Source of the DNA: Rhodomicrobium lacus
Lineage (GTDB): Bacteria > Pseudomonadota > Alphaproteobacteria > Rhizobiales > Rhodomicrobiaceae
Length of the DNA: 64,000 bases
Reading direction: 5' to 3'
NCBI RefSeq assembly: GCF_003992725.1
Contig: NZ_RZNF01000012.1
Coordinates: 620,001 to 684,000, forward strand
The notes beneath the pieces were generated by a model. It searched no databases. It was not told where the DNA came from and was given only the letters and a program-made list of their open reading frames with translations. This document shows positions 1-7,436 of this stretch, piece after piece; positions within the stretch are counted from its first letter, which is position 1; the number at the start of each line of letters is the position of its first letter. A program made the translations under genes and the position numbers.

Positions 1-217
1 GCGAGGAAAAGGCGGGACGATTGGAAAACCGTGCCGGCACGCTCGCCGCACCCGAGGCGCCAAACAAAAAATATGCCGCGCTGCCTGTCACGGCGTTGCC
101 CGGCTTCAAACGGATATGGCGCCTGCGTGCGGGAGAAGGGAATGCCGCGCGCAGGCTGCGGATGCAAAAGCACCGCCTGACCGAGCACGAAGCCCAGCCA
201 GACGGCACCTAGCGAAC
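1..217. other. Left window edge downstream of pucA, no gene assigned
   Basis: No frame here gives a protein I recognise. A leftward frame stays open from about position 210 to the window edge, but its translation does not resemble PucC, PucD or PucE, the products that often follow pucA. A perfect 10-base palindrome (GTGCCGGCAC) sits at 31-40. The stretch may be a 3' untranslated region or hold the start of an unrecognised gene that continues outside the window. Confidence 0.3.
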
Positions 218-415
218 TTACTTCACGATGGAAGTTTCGATCGCTGCAACCTTCGCGGCCGCGCCGTTCCAGTACTTCGGGAACCAGCTCGTGTGACCGA
301 TCAGAGCGGCGTGCACGAGGATCGCGATCAGCGTAACGGTGCCGAGAAGCAGCGGGAGACCGACCTTCGGGGGGACGACCAGCCAGATGCCGTGTTGACC
401 ATCAGTATCAGCCAT
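218..415 (-). CDS. pucA: Light-harvesting 2 (B800-850) alpha peptide
   Basis: This 65-residue peptide is the alpha subunit of the peripheral LH2 antenna, a single-span membrane peptide that binds bacteriochlorophyll a and carotenoid in a ring with PucB. A hydrophobic helix covers about residues 18-42, and the magnesium-ligating His is H35 in the motif AILVHAAL. After it comes HTSWFPKYWN. By alignment to known LH2 alpha chains, Y48 and W49 match the Tyr-Trp pair that hydrogen-bonds the B850 acetyl groups, so a B850-type rather than a B820-type complex is expected. It follows pucB by 28 nt in the same transcript. The C-terminal tail is longer than in the best-known alpha chains. LH1 alpha is less likely because that family differs in sequence around the helix. 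Confidence 0.93.
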   Translation of the reverse strand: MADTDGQHGIWLVVPPKVGLPLLLGTVTLIAILVHAALIGHTSWFPKYWNGAAAKVAAIETSIVK

Positions 416-443
416 TTTCAGCTCTCCAGTTTGCTAAGAGTAA

Positions 444-596
444 TTAGTGAAGCCAAGGCGTGAAAGCATACGCAAGGAAGTGCGCGACGAGCGCAACGGC
501 GCCGAACACGCGCGTGCCGTTGATCACGTAGCCGTGCAGCTCTTCAGCTTCCGCCAGCGTCAAACCCGTCGGGTAGACCTTATTTGGGTCAGCCAT
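444..596 (-). CDS. pucB: Light-harvesting 2 (B800-850) beta peptide
   Basis: This is a 50-residue LH2 beta subunit. The translation starts [20 protein letters not shown] and ends [10 protein letters not shown]21 (ELHGYV) corresponds to the conserved His near the B800 site, and H39 (LVAHFLAY) is the B850 ligand inside the membrane helix. The PWLH end is diagnostic of LH2 beta. The start is well supported by an AAGGAG Shine-Dalgarno seven bases upstream. It is the first gene of a leftward pucBA unit, and its upstream region carries PpsR/CrtJ-type palindromes, which predicts repression by oxygen or high light. Photosynthetic bacteria usually keep several pucBA copies; this is the only one in the window. 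Confidence 0.93.
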   Translation of the reverse strand: MADPNKVYPTGLTLAEAEELHGYVINGTRVFGAVALVAHFLAYAFTPWLH

Positions 597-679
597 GTGT
601 AACTCCTTCAAGGATTTGGTTTTTCTCTGTGAGGGCCGCGTGCGGCTCTACGGCTTGACCATATTCCAGAGGCATTTGG

Positions 680-697
680 TGTCAATGACAATTGACA
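680..697 (-). promoter_or_regulatory. PpsR/CrtJ-type palindrome upstream of pucBA
   Basis: TGTCAATGACAATTGACA matches the known PpsR/CrtJ operator TGT-N12-ACA exactly, with perfect 7-base arms (TGTCAAT/ATTGACA) and a 4-base centre. It lies about 84 nt upstream of the pucB start. PpsR represses antenna and pigment genes under oxygen. Binding is inferred, not shown. Confidence 0.75.
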
Positions 698-711
698 GAA
701 AAGCGGGGATT

Positions 712-728
712 TGTGTCAATCTGCCACA
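712..728 (-). promoter_or_regulatory. Second, degenerate PpsR/CrtJ-like half-site pair
   Basis: TGTGTCAATCTGCCACA has the spacing TGT-N11-ACA, one base short of the consensus, and lies 14 nt beyond the perfect palindrome. PpsR commonly binds two sites cooperatively, so this may be the partner site. The off-consensus spacing makes it weaker evidence. Confidence 0.45.
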
Positions 729-894
729 AGCTCAGAGGGGTCTTAAGCCTTGAGAACGCTTGTGAAAAAAGAATTAATCTAGGGTTTCAAGTATAGCGTC
801 GTTTCGGTATGCAGAGAAAATCCGCCCCTTCGTTTCGTAGTTTGACCTGAGCCTGAAAAGTTTGATAGTCGGACCAGGCCTTCGGGAGCAAGCA

Positions 895-1515
895 GTGATC
901 GAGATTTACGGACGGCCAACAGCATGGAATGTCAGGAAGGTCCTCTTCTTTACGGAAGATGCGGGCATTCCCTGCCGGTGTATCGATTACGGACGCGAAT
1001 TCAGGCCGACGAATACGCCAGAATTCCTGGATCTCAATCCGAATGGACTGGTGCCCGTGCTCAGGGATGGTTCGTTCACGCTGTGGGAAAGCCATGCGGT
1101 GCTGCGTTATCTGGCCGCGAAATATGGCCCTCCCGGCTATTACCCCGTTGATTTTCAAGGGCGCGCGATCGTCGACCAATGGCTCGATTGGAAGCTCGGC
1201 CACGTGTCGCCAGCACTTCGGGTGCTCTTCATGAGATATTTTCTCAGGATCGGCGAATTCACAGACCGGGAGGCGGCCGATCGGGAGGCCGAAGCGAATC
1301 GCCTTTTTACGATCCTCGATGGTCGTCTCGAAAAAACGAGCGCCTATGTCGCGGGGCCGGAGATCACGATCGCCGACAGCGCACTCGGCATGGCGGTCCA
1401 TCGCTGGCTCAATCTTCCGCTGCGTCGCCCCGACCTTCCGCACGTGATTCGCTATTATGAGAGGCTGCAAAAGTTGCCGTCATTCGAAAAGACGGTATGC
1501 ATCGGCATACCGTAG
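895..1515 (+). CDS. Glutathione S-transferase family protein
   Basis: The 206-residue product has the two-domain cytosolic GST layout: an N-terminal thioredoxin fold opening with IEIYGRPTAWNVRKVLF, the glutathione-contacting loop GLVPVLRDG (cis-Pro) and the ESHAVLRYLAAKYG helix, then an all-helical C-terminal domain with AYVAGPEITIADSA, the usual N-capping box and hydrophobic staple region. I chose the GTG at 895 because GGGAG lies six bases upstream and the fold begins there; an in-frame ATG at 862 would add 11 residues with no fold role. The substrate cannot be told. It stands alone between divergent pucBA and a convergent lipoprotein gene. Its last codons and stop lie within a palindromic repeat. 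Confidence 0.85.
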   Translation: MIEIYGRPTAWNVRKVLFFTEDAGIPCRCIDYGREFRPTNTPEFLDLNPNGLVPVLRDGSFTLWESHAVLRYLAAKYGPPGYYPVDFQGRAIVDQWLDWKLGHVSPALRVLFMRYFLRIGEFTDREAADREAEANRLFTILDGRLEKTSAYVAGPEITIADSALGMAVHRWLNLPLRRPDLPHVIRYYERLQKLPSFEKTVCIGIP

Positions 1516-1560
1516 GGCAATTCAAGCAAAAGCGGGAACCGGCTACCCGTACGGAATTGC
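1492..1560. repeat. Palindromic intergenic repeat overlapping the GST stop codon
   Basis: Two nested inverted repeats are visible: ACGGTATGC (1492-1500) with GCATACCGT (1505-1513) around a four-base loop, and GCAATTC (1517-1523) with GAATTGC (1554-1560). The first could also terminate the rightward GST transcript, but no T-run follows. The form resembles palindromic dispersed repeats of Hyphomicrobiales genomes; the family assignment is inference. Confidence 0.45.
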
Positions 1561-1683
1561 TTCAGCGCAGCGAGCCGGAGCGATTCTGCGACTGGAGGAA
1601 AGCGATTACGTTCCGCGCCGGAGCGTGACCGCGCAGGCATCGATCCCCCTTTCGCAAGGAGCAATCGCAGCGCGAGAGCAGAT

Positions 1684-2280
1684 TCAACCGCGGCGCGCCA
1701 CCCACGTCGTGATTTCCGCGGCTACCTGCTGGAACGCGGTATTCAAAGCATGAATGCCTGCGTTCGGATCGGGGGACGCGGCGGCCACGCTGGCGTGGAA
1801 ACGCTTCGTGGTGACGACGGAAGAGGTTCGCTCGTCCACGAGTTTCACGTAAACGTCGACGACGGCCTCGGCCGAACCGGACGTGGCATCCACCTGAAAA
1901 TCGCGGATTTCGATCGCCAGCGACAGGTCGCCCGTCACGCGGTCCTGATTGGTGAGCACCGCTCGAAAGGCACCGGAATTGGCCAGCGTCTGAACAAGCC
2001 GGGCCTGAAACAGAGCGGGAAGCCTGTCACCCCAGGCCGCTCCGGAAAAATAGGCGACACGGCCATTCCCGCCCTTGACGAGAATTTCAACGGTGTCGAT
2101 TGTCTTGACGGCCACCGGAGGATAAACGGTGATTTGGATGCCGCGAGCGTGCATCCGCTCAACCTGCGGTGCTTCGAGATCGAATGTCGCAGGTGCCGAC
2201 GCGCCGACAAGCCCGCTTACGGCACAGCCGCCCAGCATCCCCGCCGCCATGATGGCGGCTATCTCACGCATCAATCGCAT
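1684..2280 (-). CDS. ABC-transport auxiliary lipoprotein of an MCE system
   Basis: This 198-residue protein has a lipoprotein signal with lipobox LGGC (lipidated C19). The rest fits the PqiC/ABC-type transport auxiliary family: an N-terminal half with FDLEAPQ, then VDTVEILVK-like strands and a C-terminal pattern ending in FHASVAAASPDPNAGIHALN and FQQVAAEITTWV, the usual helix of the family. Such proteins sit in the outer membrane facing the periplasm and partner MCE proteins in phospholipid transport. It lies downstream of the MCE, ATPase and permease genes on the same strand, but 280 nt separate it from the MCE gene, so it may be expressed separately. An alternative start is M4. Confidence 0.8.
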   Translation of the reverse strand: MRLMREIAAIMAAGMLGGCAVSGLVGASAPATFDLEAPQVERMHARGIQITVYPPVAVKTIDTVEILVKGGNGRVAYFSGAAWGDRLPALFQARLVQTLANSGAFRAVLTNQDRVTGDLSLAIEIRDFQVDATSGSAEAVVDVYVKLVDERTSSVVTTKRFHASVAAASPDPNAGIHALNTAFQQVAAEITTWVARRG

Positions 2281-2483
2281 GATGCCCCAAAGCCCCTCTC
2301 GATTCGTACGGCGACTATAAGCGATATTTCCCGTCTCGACGGCTCATTTTCCCTCGCCCGAGCGTTTGAAAACGATACCGGCGTCATAAAGAAAACGCGA
2401 CAAATCATGTGTATAGAGCTTTGCCTGCGTTACAAAAACGAGAACAAGGCTCTTTCCGTTCTGATCTGATTGAATCGCAATCG

Positions 2484-2531
2484 GATCGGTAACACGGTCT
2501 CTTCTCGACTCTCCGAGGCGGCTTACCGATC
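2484..2531. repeat. Inverted repeat between MCE gene and lipoprotein gene
   Basis: GATCGGTAA at 2484-2492 pairs with TTACCGATC at 2523-2531. A second pair, AGGCGG at 2516-2521 and CCGCCT near 2556-2561, would overlap it, so the two folds exclude each other. No T-run follows on the minus strand. It may act as an mRNA end or processing site between the MCE and lipoprotein genes; nothing else is seen in 2281-2560. Confidence 0.35.
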
Positions 2532-2560
2532 TGGTTGGAACAACCCAATCGAATCCGCCT

Positions 2561-3496
2561 CTAGTATTTCGGCGACTGCTGACCGCCGAGCAGAAAGCCC
2601 GTTGGATTGCGGTCGATTTTCTGAACGACGCGGTCGAGGCTGTCGACCAAGCGCCTGCCATCCTTGGCTAAAAGTTCGAATTCCCGAAGCGAGCGATCAG
2701 CCTGCTGCGTAAGCGCGCCGGACTTGTCTCCGATGGATTTGTCGAGCTTCTCGGAAAGCTGCCGAATTGAAATCGCCGCCTGTTGCACCTGCGACACGAT
2801 CGAATTCGGGTTGTCCGAGGATTCGCCGGCCAGTCTGTCGACCGCGGAGTCGATCTTCGCACTGACGGCGGCAAGTTTCTCGGAGAGCTGCCGCACATTC
2901 TGGATGACGGCCGCCACGTCGTCTTTCCGCTCGGCCATCATGCCGGTGAACGTTTCGAGATTGGTGACGGTGCGCCGGAGCGAGTCCTCGTTGTTTGCGA
3001 TGAGATTGTTGAGGCGCACGGCGAGAGCGCTCGCCTGACCGGCGGCGTCGGACACACCCGCAAAGAGGGACCCCGATGCCCCCGGATCGGCGAGGATCAC
3101 GGGAATGCGCTCGCCGGGTTTCGCCTGAAGCATAGGCATGTCGGGCGTGCCGGGCGTGATCTCCATCGCGACCCATCCGGCGAGCCCCTGCTGCGAAATG
3201 CGCGCGTGGCTGTTGGTGCGCACCGGGGTGTCCTGCCTGACCGAAATCAGGATGCGCACCTTCCGCGTATCCTCCGGCAAAAGCTCGATCTGGCGAACCG
3301 CGCCGAAGCGGATGCCGTTGAACATGACGGGAGAGGCAACGGTGATGCCCTGCACCGAGCCGTCGAGTATCACGTGATATTCCTTCCCGGCGCCGCCGTC
3401 GGAATCGTGCTTCATCCAGTAGATGAAGCCGAGCAGCGCCGCGATCAGCCCGAGGACGAAGACGCCGACGATGAGGTAATTGGCCCGTGTTTCCAT
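2561..3496 (-). CDS. MCE (MlaD-like) periplasmic lipid-binding protein
   Basis: The 311-residue protein begins METRANYLIVGVFVLG, an N-terminal membrane anchor (about residues 7-27) typical of MlaD/MCE proteins. The MCE domain follows (about 38-120) with SVQGITVASPVMFNGIRFG, the signature for a lipid-conducting hexamer. The C-terminal half is a long amphipathic helical region rich in Ser, Gln and Ala (for example VIQNVRQLSEKLAAV), as in longer MCE proteins that form tubes toward the outer membrane. I chose the ATG at 3496 because it lies one base after the stop of the ATPase gene and starts directly at the anchor. The operon order permease, ATPase, MCE supports the role. Substrate is presumed phospholipid. 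Confidence 0.88.
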   Translation of the reverse strand: METRANYLIVGVFVLGLIAALLGFIYWMKHDSDGGAGKEYHVILDGSVQGITVASPVMFNGIRFGAVRQIELLPEDTRKVRILISVRQDTPVRTNSHARISQQGLAGWVAMEITPGTPDMPMLQAKPGERIPVILADPGASGSLFAGVSDAAGQASALAVRLNNLIANNEDSLRRTVTNLETFTGMMAERKDDVAAVIQNVRQLSEKLAAVSAKIDSAVDRLAGESSDNPNSIVSQVQQAAISIRQLSEKLDKSIGDKSGALTQQADRSLREFELLAKDGRRLVDSLDRVVQKIDRNPTGFLLGGQQSPKY

Positions 3497-3497
3497 C

Positions 3498-4292
3498 TCA
3501 GGATGCCTTTGCGATTTGTCGTCCGCGCTCGCCGCAGAAATAATCGCGCACCCACGGATGGCCGGGATCGCGGACGAGGTCCATCGGCGCGCCTTCGCGC
3601 ACGACATGCTTGTCGGCCAGCACCGCCACGCGGTCGCACACGGCGAAGATGCTGTCGAGATCGTGGGTGATCATGTAGACGGTGAGCCCGAGCGTTCGCT
3701 GCAGGCTCTGAATCAGCCGGTCGAACGCCGCCGCGCCGATGGGATCGAGCCCCGACGTCGGCTCGTCGAGGAAGACGATGCGCGGATCGAGCGCCAGCGC
3801 CCGAGCCAGCCCCGCGCGCTTCCTCATGCCGCCGGAGAGTTCCGACGGGTATTTGTATGCCGCGTTCGGGGGAAGCCCCACCATGGCGATCTTGAGGAGG
3901 GCCAGCGCGTCCATGGTCTTCTGCGGCAGCTTCATATGCTCGCGCATCGGCACCTGCACGTTCTGGAGAACCGTGAGCGAAGAAAACAGTGCGCCGTCCT
4001 GAAACAGCACGCCGACCTGACGTTCGACCTTCACGCGTTCGGTCTTAGAGAGGGACGCGAAGTCACGGCCGAGGATTTCGACACTTCCTGCCTCGAAGGG
4101 CAGAAGCCCGAGGATCGTGCGCAGCAGAACGGATTTGCCCGTGCCCGACCCACCCGCGATGGCAAGGATTTCGCCCGCGCGCACGTCGAGGTTCAGGTTC
4201 TCGAAAATGAGCTGGCTGCCGAAATGCTTCGTCAGCCCGCGAATGCGGATCGCATAATCGGGCTGCGTATCGAGTAAGTGGGGGGCCGTCAT
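3498..4292 (-). CDS. MlaF-like ABC transporter ATPase
   Basis: This 264-residue ATPase energises the MlaE-type permease encoded just upstream. It carries Walker A GGSGTGKS (47-54), the Q-loop FQDGALFSSLTV, the signature LSGGM (152-156), Walker B IVFLDEPTSGLDP and the switch His in MITHDLD. LSGGMRKR in place of LSGGQ is the variant characteristic of MlaF/Ttg2A ATPases of MCE systems. The start at 4292 lies two bases after the permease stop, and the stop lies one base before the MCE start, so all three are probably translated from one mRNA. Confidence 0.9.
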   Translation of the reverse strand: MTAPHLLDTQPDYAIRIRGLTKHFGSQLIFENLNLDVRAGEILAIAGGSGTGKSVLLRTILGLLPFEAGSVEILGRDFASLSKTERVKVERQVGVLFQDGALFSSLTVLQNVQVPMREHMKLPQKTMDALALLKIAMVGLPPNAAYKYPSELSGGMRKRAGLARALALDPRIVFLDEPTSGLDPIGAAAFDRLIQSLQRTLGLTVYMITHDLDSIFAVCDRVAVLADKHVVREGAPMDLVRDPGHPWVRDYFCGERGRQIAKAS

Positions 4293-4294
4293 GT

Positions 4295-5452
4295 TCAGAA
4301 CCCCGCCGCGGAAAGGAAGATGGCGAAGACCGCGTCGAGCACCAGCACGAGAAAGATCGCCTTTACCACCGCCGTCGTCACCTGTGTGCCGACCGACTCC
4401 GCGCTGCCTTGAACGCTCAAGCCTTCGAGACAGCCGACGAGCCCGATCACGAGCGCGGCAAACGGAGCCTTGATAAGCCCCACATAGAGATGCTTCGTCT
4501 GCACGGCGCTGTTGAGCCGTTGCAGATACATGTCGGTTTCAAGCGAAAGATAAAGCTTCGCCATGACCGCGCCGCCTGCAAGCGCCATGATGTCGGCCAG
4601 GAAGACGAGAAGCGGAAGCGCAATCATCAGCGCGAGCACGCGCGGCAGCACCAGCGTTTCGATGGGATCGATGCCGAGCGTGCGCATGGCGTCGATCTCT
4701 TCGCGCATCTTCATGGTGCCGATCTGTGCGGTGAAGGCCGAGGCCGAGCGCCCCGCGACCATGACGGCGGCGAGGATCACCCCAAGCTCGCGCAGCGCGA
4801 GGATGCCGAGCATGTCGATCGACATCGTTTCCGCGCCGAATTTCTGGAGCTGGAACGCGGCCTGCTGCATCACGACGCCGCCGATGAGGAAGCTCACCAG
4901 CGCGATGATCGGCACGGCGGAAAGGCCGGTCTGCTGAAGCTGGTGGATGAAGGCCTTTATCCGGAAACGCCCCGGACGCACCACGACGCGGGCGAACGCC
5001 GCGGTCGTTTCGCCGAGGAAGGTGGTGAGGCGGATAGCGTCCCGTGCGATGGCCGTGGCGGCGGAAAGGAAACGGCGGAGAGATTCGATCGCGGCGCCGT
5101 CGCGCGGTGGCGCTTCCTCGAACGAGGCCGGGGCTGCGCGCGCAATCTCATCGAGCAGGATGCGGTGTTCGGGACACGCGCGCGCGAAATCGGCGGTTGC
5201 GGCGGCGAGCTTGCCGTCCCTGAGACCTACGAGGGTCAGCGCGCCCGCCGTATCGAGCCGCCGCATATCACCGATGTCGATCTCGTGAGCGGGACCGTTC
5301 GACGCTTCGACGGCTTCGACGGCTGCCTGCGCGTCGCGCAGAGCCGCGAGTGTCCAGTCGCCGGACACAAGGATACGACGCGTCCCGCGCTCCTCGGCGG
5401 AGCGGAGGGCCGGCTTTGCGATCCGGTCCAGAACTTCGTCGTAATCGTGCAT
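4295..5452 (-). CDS. MlaE-like permease with N-terminal STAS-type domain
   Basis: The 385-residue protein is an inner-membrane permease of the MlaE family. The first 120 or so residues are soluble, with RILVSGDWTLAALRDA and DIGDMRRLDTAGALTLVGL, resembling a STAS domain; in Escherichia coli this role is played by the separate protein MlaB, so here it appears fused. The permease core follows, with FLIGGVVMQQAAFQLQ, the coupling region MVAGRSASAFTAQIGTMK and EIDAMRTLGIDPIETLVLPR, which are family signatures, then several hydrophobic helices. It is the first gene of the leftward operon. The fused form is common in alphaproteobacteria. Confidence 0.9.
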   Translation of the reverse strand: MHDYDEVLDRIAKPALRSAEERGTRRILVSGDWTLAALRDAQAAVEAVEASNGPAHEIDIGDMRRLDTAGALTLVGLRDGKLAAATADFARACPEHRILLDEIARAAPASFEEAPPRDGAAIESLRRFLSAATAIARDAIRLTTFLGETTAAFARVVVRPGRFRIKAFIHQLQQTGLSAVPIIALVSFLIGGVVMQQAAFQLQKFGAETMSIDMLGILALRELGVILAAVMVAGRSASAFTAQIGTMKMREEIDAMRTLGIDPIETLVLPRVLALMIALPLLVFLADIMALAGGAVMAKLYLSLETDMYLQRLNSAVQTKHLYVGLIKAPFAALVIGLVGCLEGLSVQGSAESVGTQVTTAVVKAIFLVLVLDAVFAIFLSAAGF

Positions 5453-5659
5453 CCGTCTACTTCATGAAAGAACTGTTAAGCCATAGCGAGGATCAGGTCT
5501 CGAGTCTGTGAAAAACTGTCGCAAATCTTCGTGGGGTGTTCCTGCCAGCCAACCATGACAAGAACGAGACGCCAAAAGACGGTGCTATTTTGTCAAGCGT
5601 TTGGAAAGGTTTACTCAGTAGTGTTTCTACAACCGATTTTCGAACACCCGGCGGCGAGT

Positions 5660-6151
5660 ATGACAATCCTTCCCATGGCTCCCCTGTCAGAGGCCGACTA
5701 CTGCGCGATTGAAAGCGCCCTTCTTGCGACCGAAAAGGGTCGACGCTTCCTGCGCGCCTATGTCGACCGCAACCGCGGGCTTGAGACGCTCCGCCTGCTC
5801 CGCTCGATTTCGCGGCTGCACCGCGCGGCGCTCGGAGTGCCCGGCCTCAACGCCGAGGTTTGCCGGGATCTCTCCGGCATTCTCAGCACCGTCTCCAGAC
5901 ATCGGCACAAGGCGTTCGACTGCTTCGACGATGGCGACAAGGCGGAACTCCTGTCGAACGGTCTTGAGGAAATCGAGGCTGCGGTGATCGCGCTCATCGA
6001 ATCGATCGAGGATCGCATGGCCGACGCCCTGAACGAGGAACTCGAATCTCAGGCGCAGCGCTCTGATTCGCCTGCCGCTCCCTATGCTTCGGATCGCACC
6101 GCCAAACTGTTCGGTGAGCTTTCCTCCTATTTCACGACCGAGTCGCGCTGA
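5660..6151 (+). CDS. Conserved helical protein of unknown function
   Basis: The product is 163 residues, predicted soluble and mostly helical. Its first half, LSEADYCAIESALLATEKGR followed by FLRAYVDRNRGLETL, recalls an N-terminal module I associate with alphaproteobacterial proteins whose partners include chemotaxis-type components, but I cannot name a function. The C-terminal part (NGLEEIEAAVIALIESIEDR) could form a coiled coil. I chose the ATG at 5660; an open frame extends upstream to 5531 but that part looks non-coding. FtcR, a flagellar regulator, is the next gene on the same strand, 413 nt on, so a link with motility is possible but unproven. Confidence 0.6.
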   Translation: MTILPMAPLSEADYCAIESALLATEKGRRFLRAYVDRNRGLETLRLLRSISRLHRAALGVPGLNAEVCRDLSGILSTVSRHRHKAFDCFDDGDKAELLSNGLEEIEAAVIALIESIEDRMADALNEELESQAQRSDSPAAPYASDRTAKLFGELSSYFTTESR

Positions 6152-6564
6152 AGCTTCCATACAGGAATACCGCCGCAACCCGCTTCGGGCGAGGATGCCG
6201 CGGATTCCTCCCGCGCCGCCCAGCCTGCCGGCGCATTCAACCCAGACACTTCCCAAGTATCCCCTACTGAGCATGCGCGAGGCATTCCGTGCCAGCGCGC
6301 TCCCGCAGCCCGCCTGCCCTTTGAGCCGGATCTCCCGTCATTTGAACGGCTTACGTCTTAATGGCTGCGGCGCACCAATAGCCCCCGTTTGAGCTTGGCT
6401 CGAAGATTACGCTAAACCTACTCCAGGTTGAAGCGAGGCATTCTTGCAACGCTCTGCGATTTAACGGGTTGCGCGTATCCCGGCACGACAATCAGAGATT
6501 GATACAGCCACAGGTTGCGTTTAAGTGGTTAATCGAAACTTAGTTGTTTTGAAACGGAAAAGCC
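6152..6564. other. Intergenic region before ftcR
   Basis: These 413 bases hold no credible gene. The first 200 are GC-rich with short repeats of CGC and GCC. The last 120 are more AT-rich and presumably contain the ftcR promoter; I could not fix a -35/-10 pair with confidence. Confidence 0.4.
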
Positions 6565-7239
6565 ATGATTGTCATCGTCGACGAACGCGAAACGGTGTTG
6601 AATGGATATGCCGCCTGGTTCTGCCGGGAGGGGGTTTCCGCAACGGGGCTTGCACCGCATGATTTCCGGCAGTGGGTGAATACCGCTCCGGAGCCGGATA
6701 TCGACGCGGTCGAAGCCTTTCTGCTCGGTGACTTTCAAAATCGCGAGGAAGTGCCGATCAAGATCAAGTCGCGGTCCGGGGCGGCGGTGATCGCCATGAA
6801 TGAAACGAAATCCCTGAACGACACGCTCGACCTGTTCGCCGCCGGTGTGGACGACGTTGTGCGCAAGCCCGTTCATGTTCGCGAAATACTTGCCCGCATC
6901 CGCGCCATCAGCCGCCGCTCGCAGCAGGAGGCGCAGAACCAGCCGCTTTCCGGCCGTATCCGCGTCTTCTCGGATGGCCGCGATCCTGAGATCGATGGCG
7001 AGCCGCTTCCGCTTCCGCGCCGCGAACGCCGCATCCTTGAATATCTCATGGCGAACAAGGGACGCCGCGTGACGAAGTCGCAAATCTTCAATTTCGTCTA
7101 CGGATTGTTCGATGATGGTATCGACGAGAACGTCATCGAGAGTCACATCAGCAAGTTGCGCAAGCGGTTGCGTCAGCGGTTGGGTTCAGACCCGATCGAC
7201 TCGCAGCGCTTCCTTGGCTACCGGCTCACGCAGGACTAG
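6565..7239 (+). CDS. ftcR: Flagellar transcriptional regulator FtcR
   Basis: This 224-residue OmpR-type orphan response regulator matches the FtcR/Rem family, which activates flagellar genes in Brucella and Sinorhizobium. The receiver-like half opens [15 protein letters not shown] and holds [18 protein letters not shown], almost the family consensus. The acidic D6, a candidate acceptor D56 and K101 are present, but flanking residues differ from standard receivers, so phosphorylation is uncertain. The C-terminal winged helix contains [14 protein letters not shown] and [16 protein letters not shown]. No histidine kinase or flagellar gene lies nearby. The start is supported by the family length and by the N-terminal match. 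Confidence 0.9.
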   Translation: MIVIVDERETVLNGYAAWFCREGVSATGLAPHDFRQWVNTAPEPDIDAVEAFLLGDFQNREEVPIKIKSRSGAAVIAMNETKSLNDTLDLFAAGVDDVVRKPVHVREILARIRAISRRSQQEAQNQPLSGRIRVFSDGRDPEIDGEPLPLPRRERRILEYLMANKGRRVTKSQIFNFVYGLFDDGIDENVIESHISKLRKRLRQRLGSDPIDSQRFLGYRLTQD

Positions 7240-7436
7240 ATCAGCCTGCGTGAATAGGAGCCTGATGTGACGCGGAAGCGGATCGACGCGTCCGGTTTGC
7301 GGCACGATGCGGTGATCGCAGGGCGCGCGTGACGATCATGCCCGAAATGCCTGGCCTCTGATCGCGCATCGTTTGCACCGTGTGAACGGATTTCGATCGT
7401 TCCGGCACGCCGGAGAGCGGTAATTTGGTGATGGCA

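Noticed and set aside
2664-3670. Plus-strand frames over the MCE gene
   Set aside because: Shadows of the MCE gene, whose anchor and MCE domain are clear.
5531-5659. A longer N-terminus for the helical protein at 5660
   Set aside because: The added residues look like translated promoter sequence; the conserved part begins at 5660.
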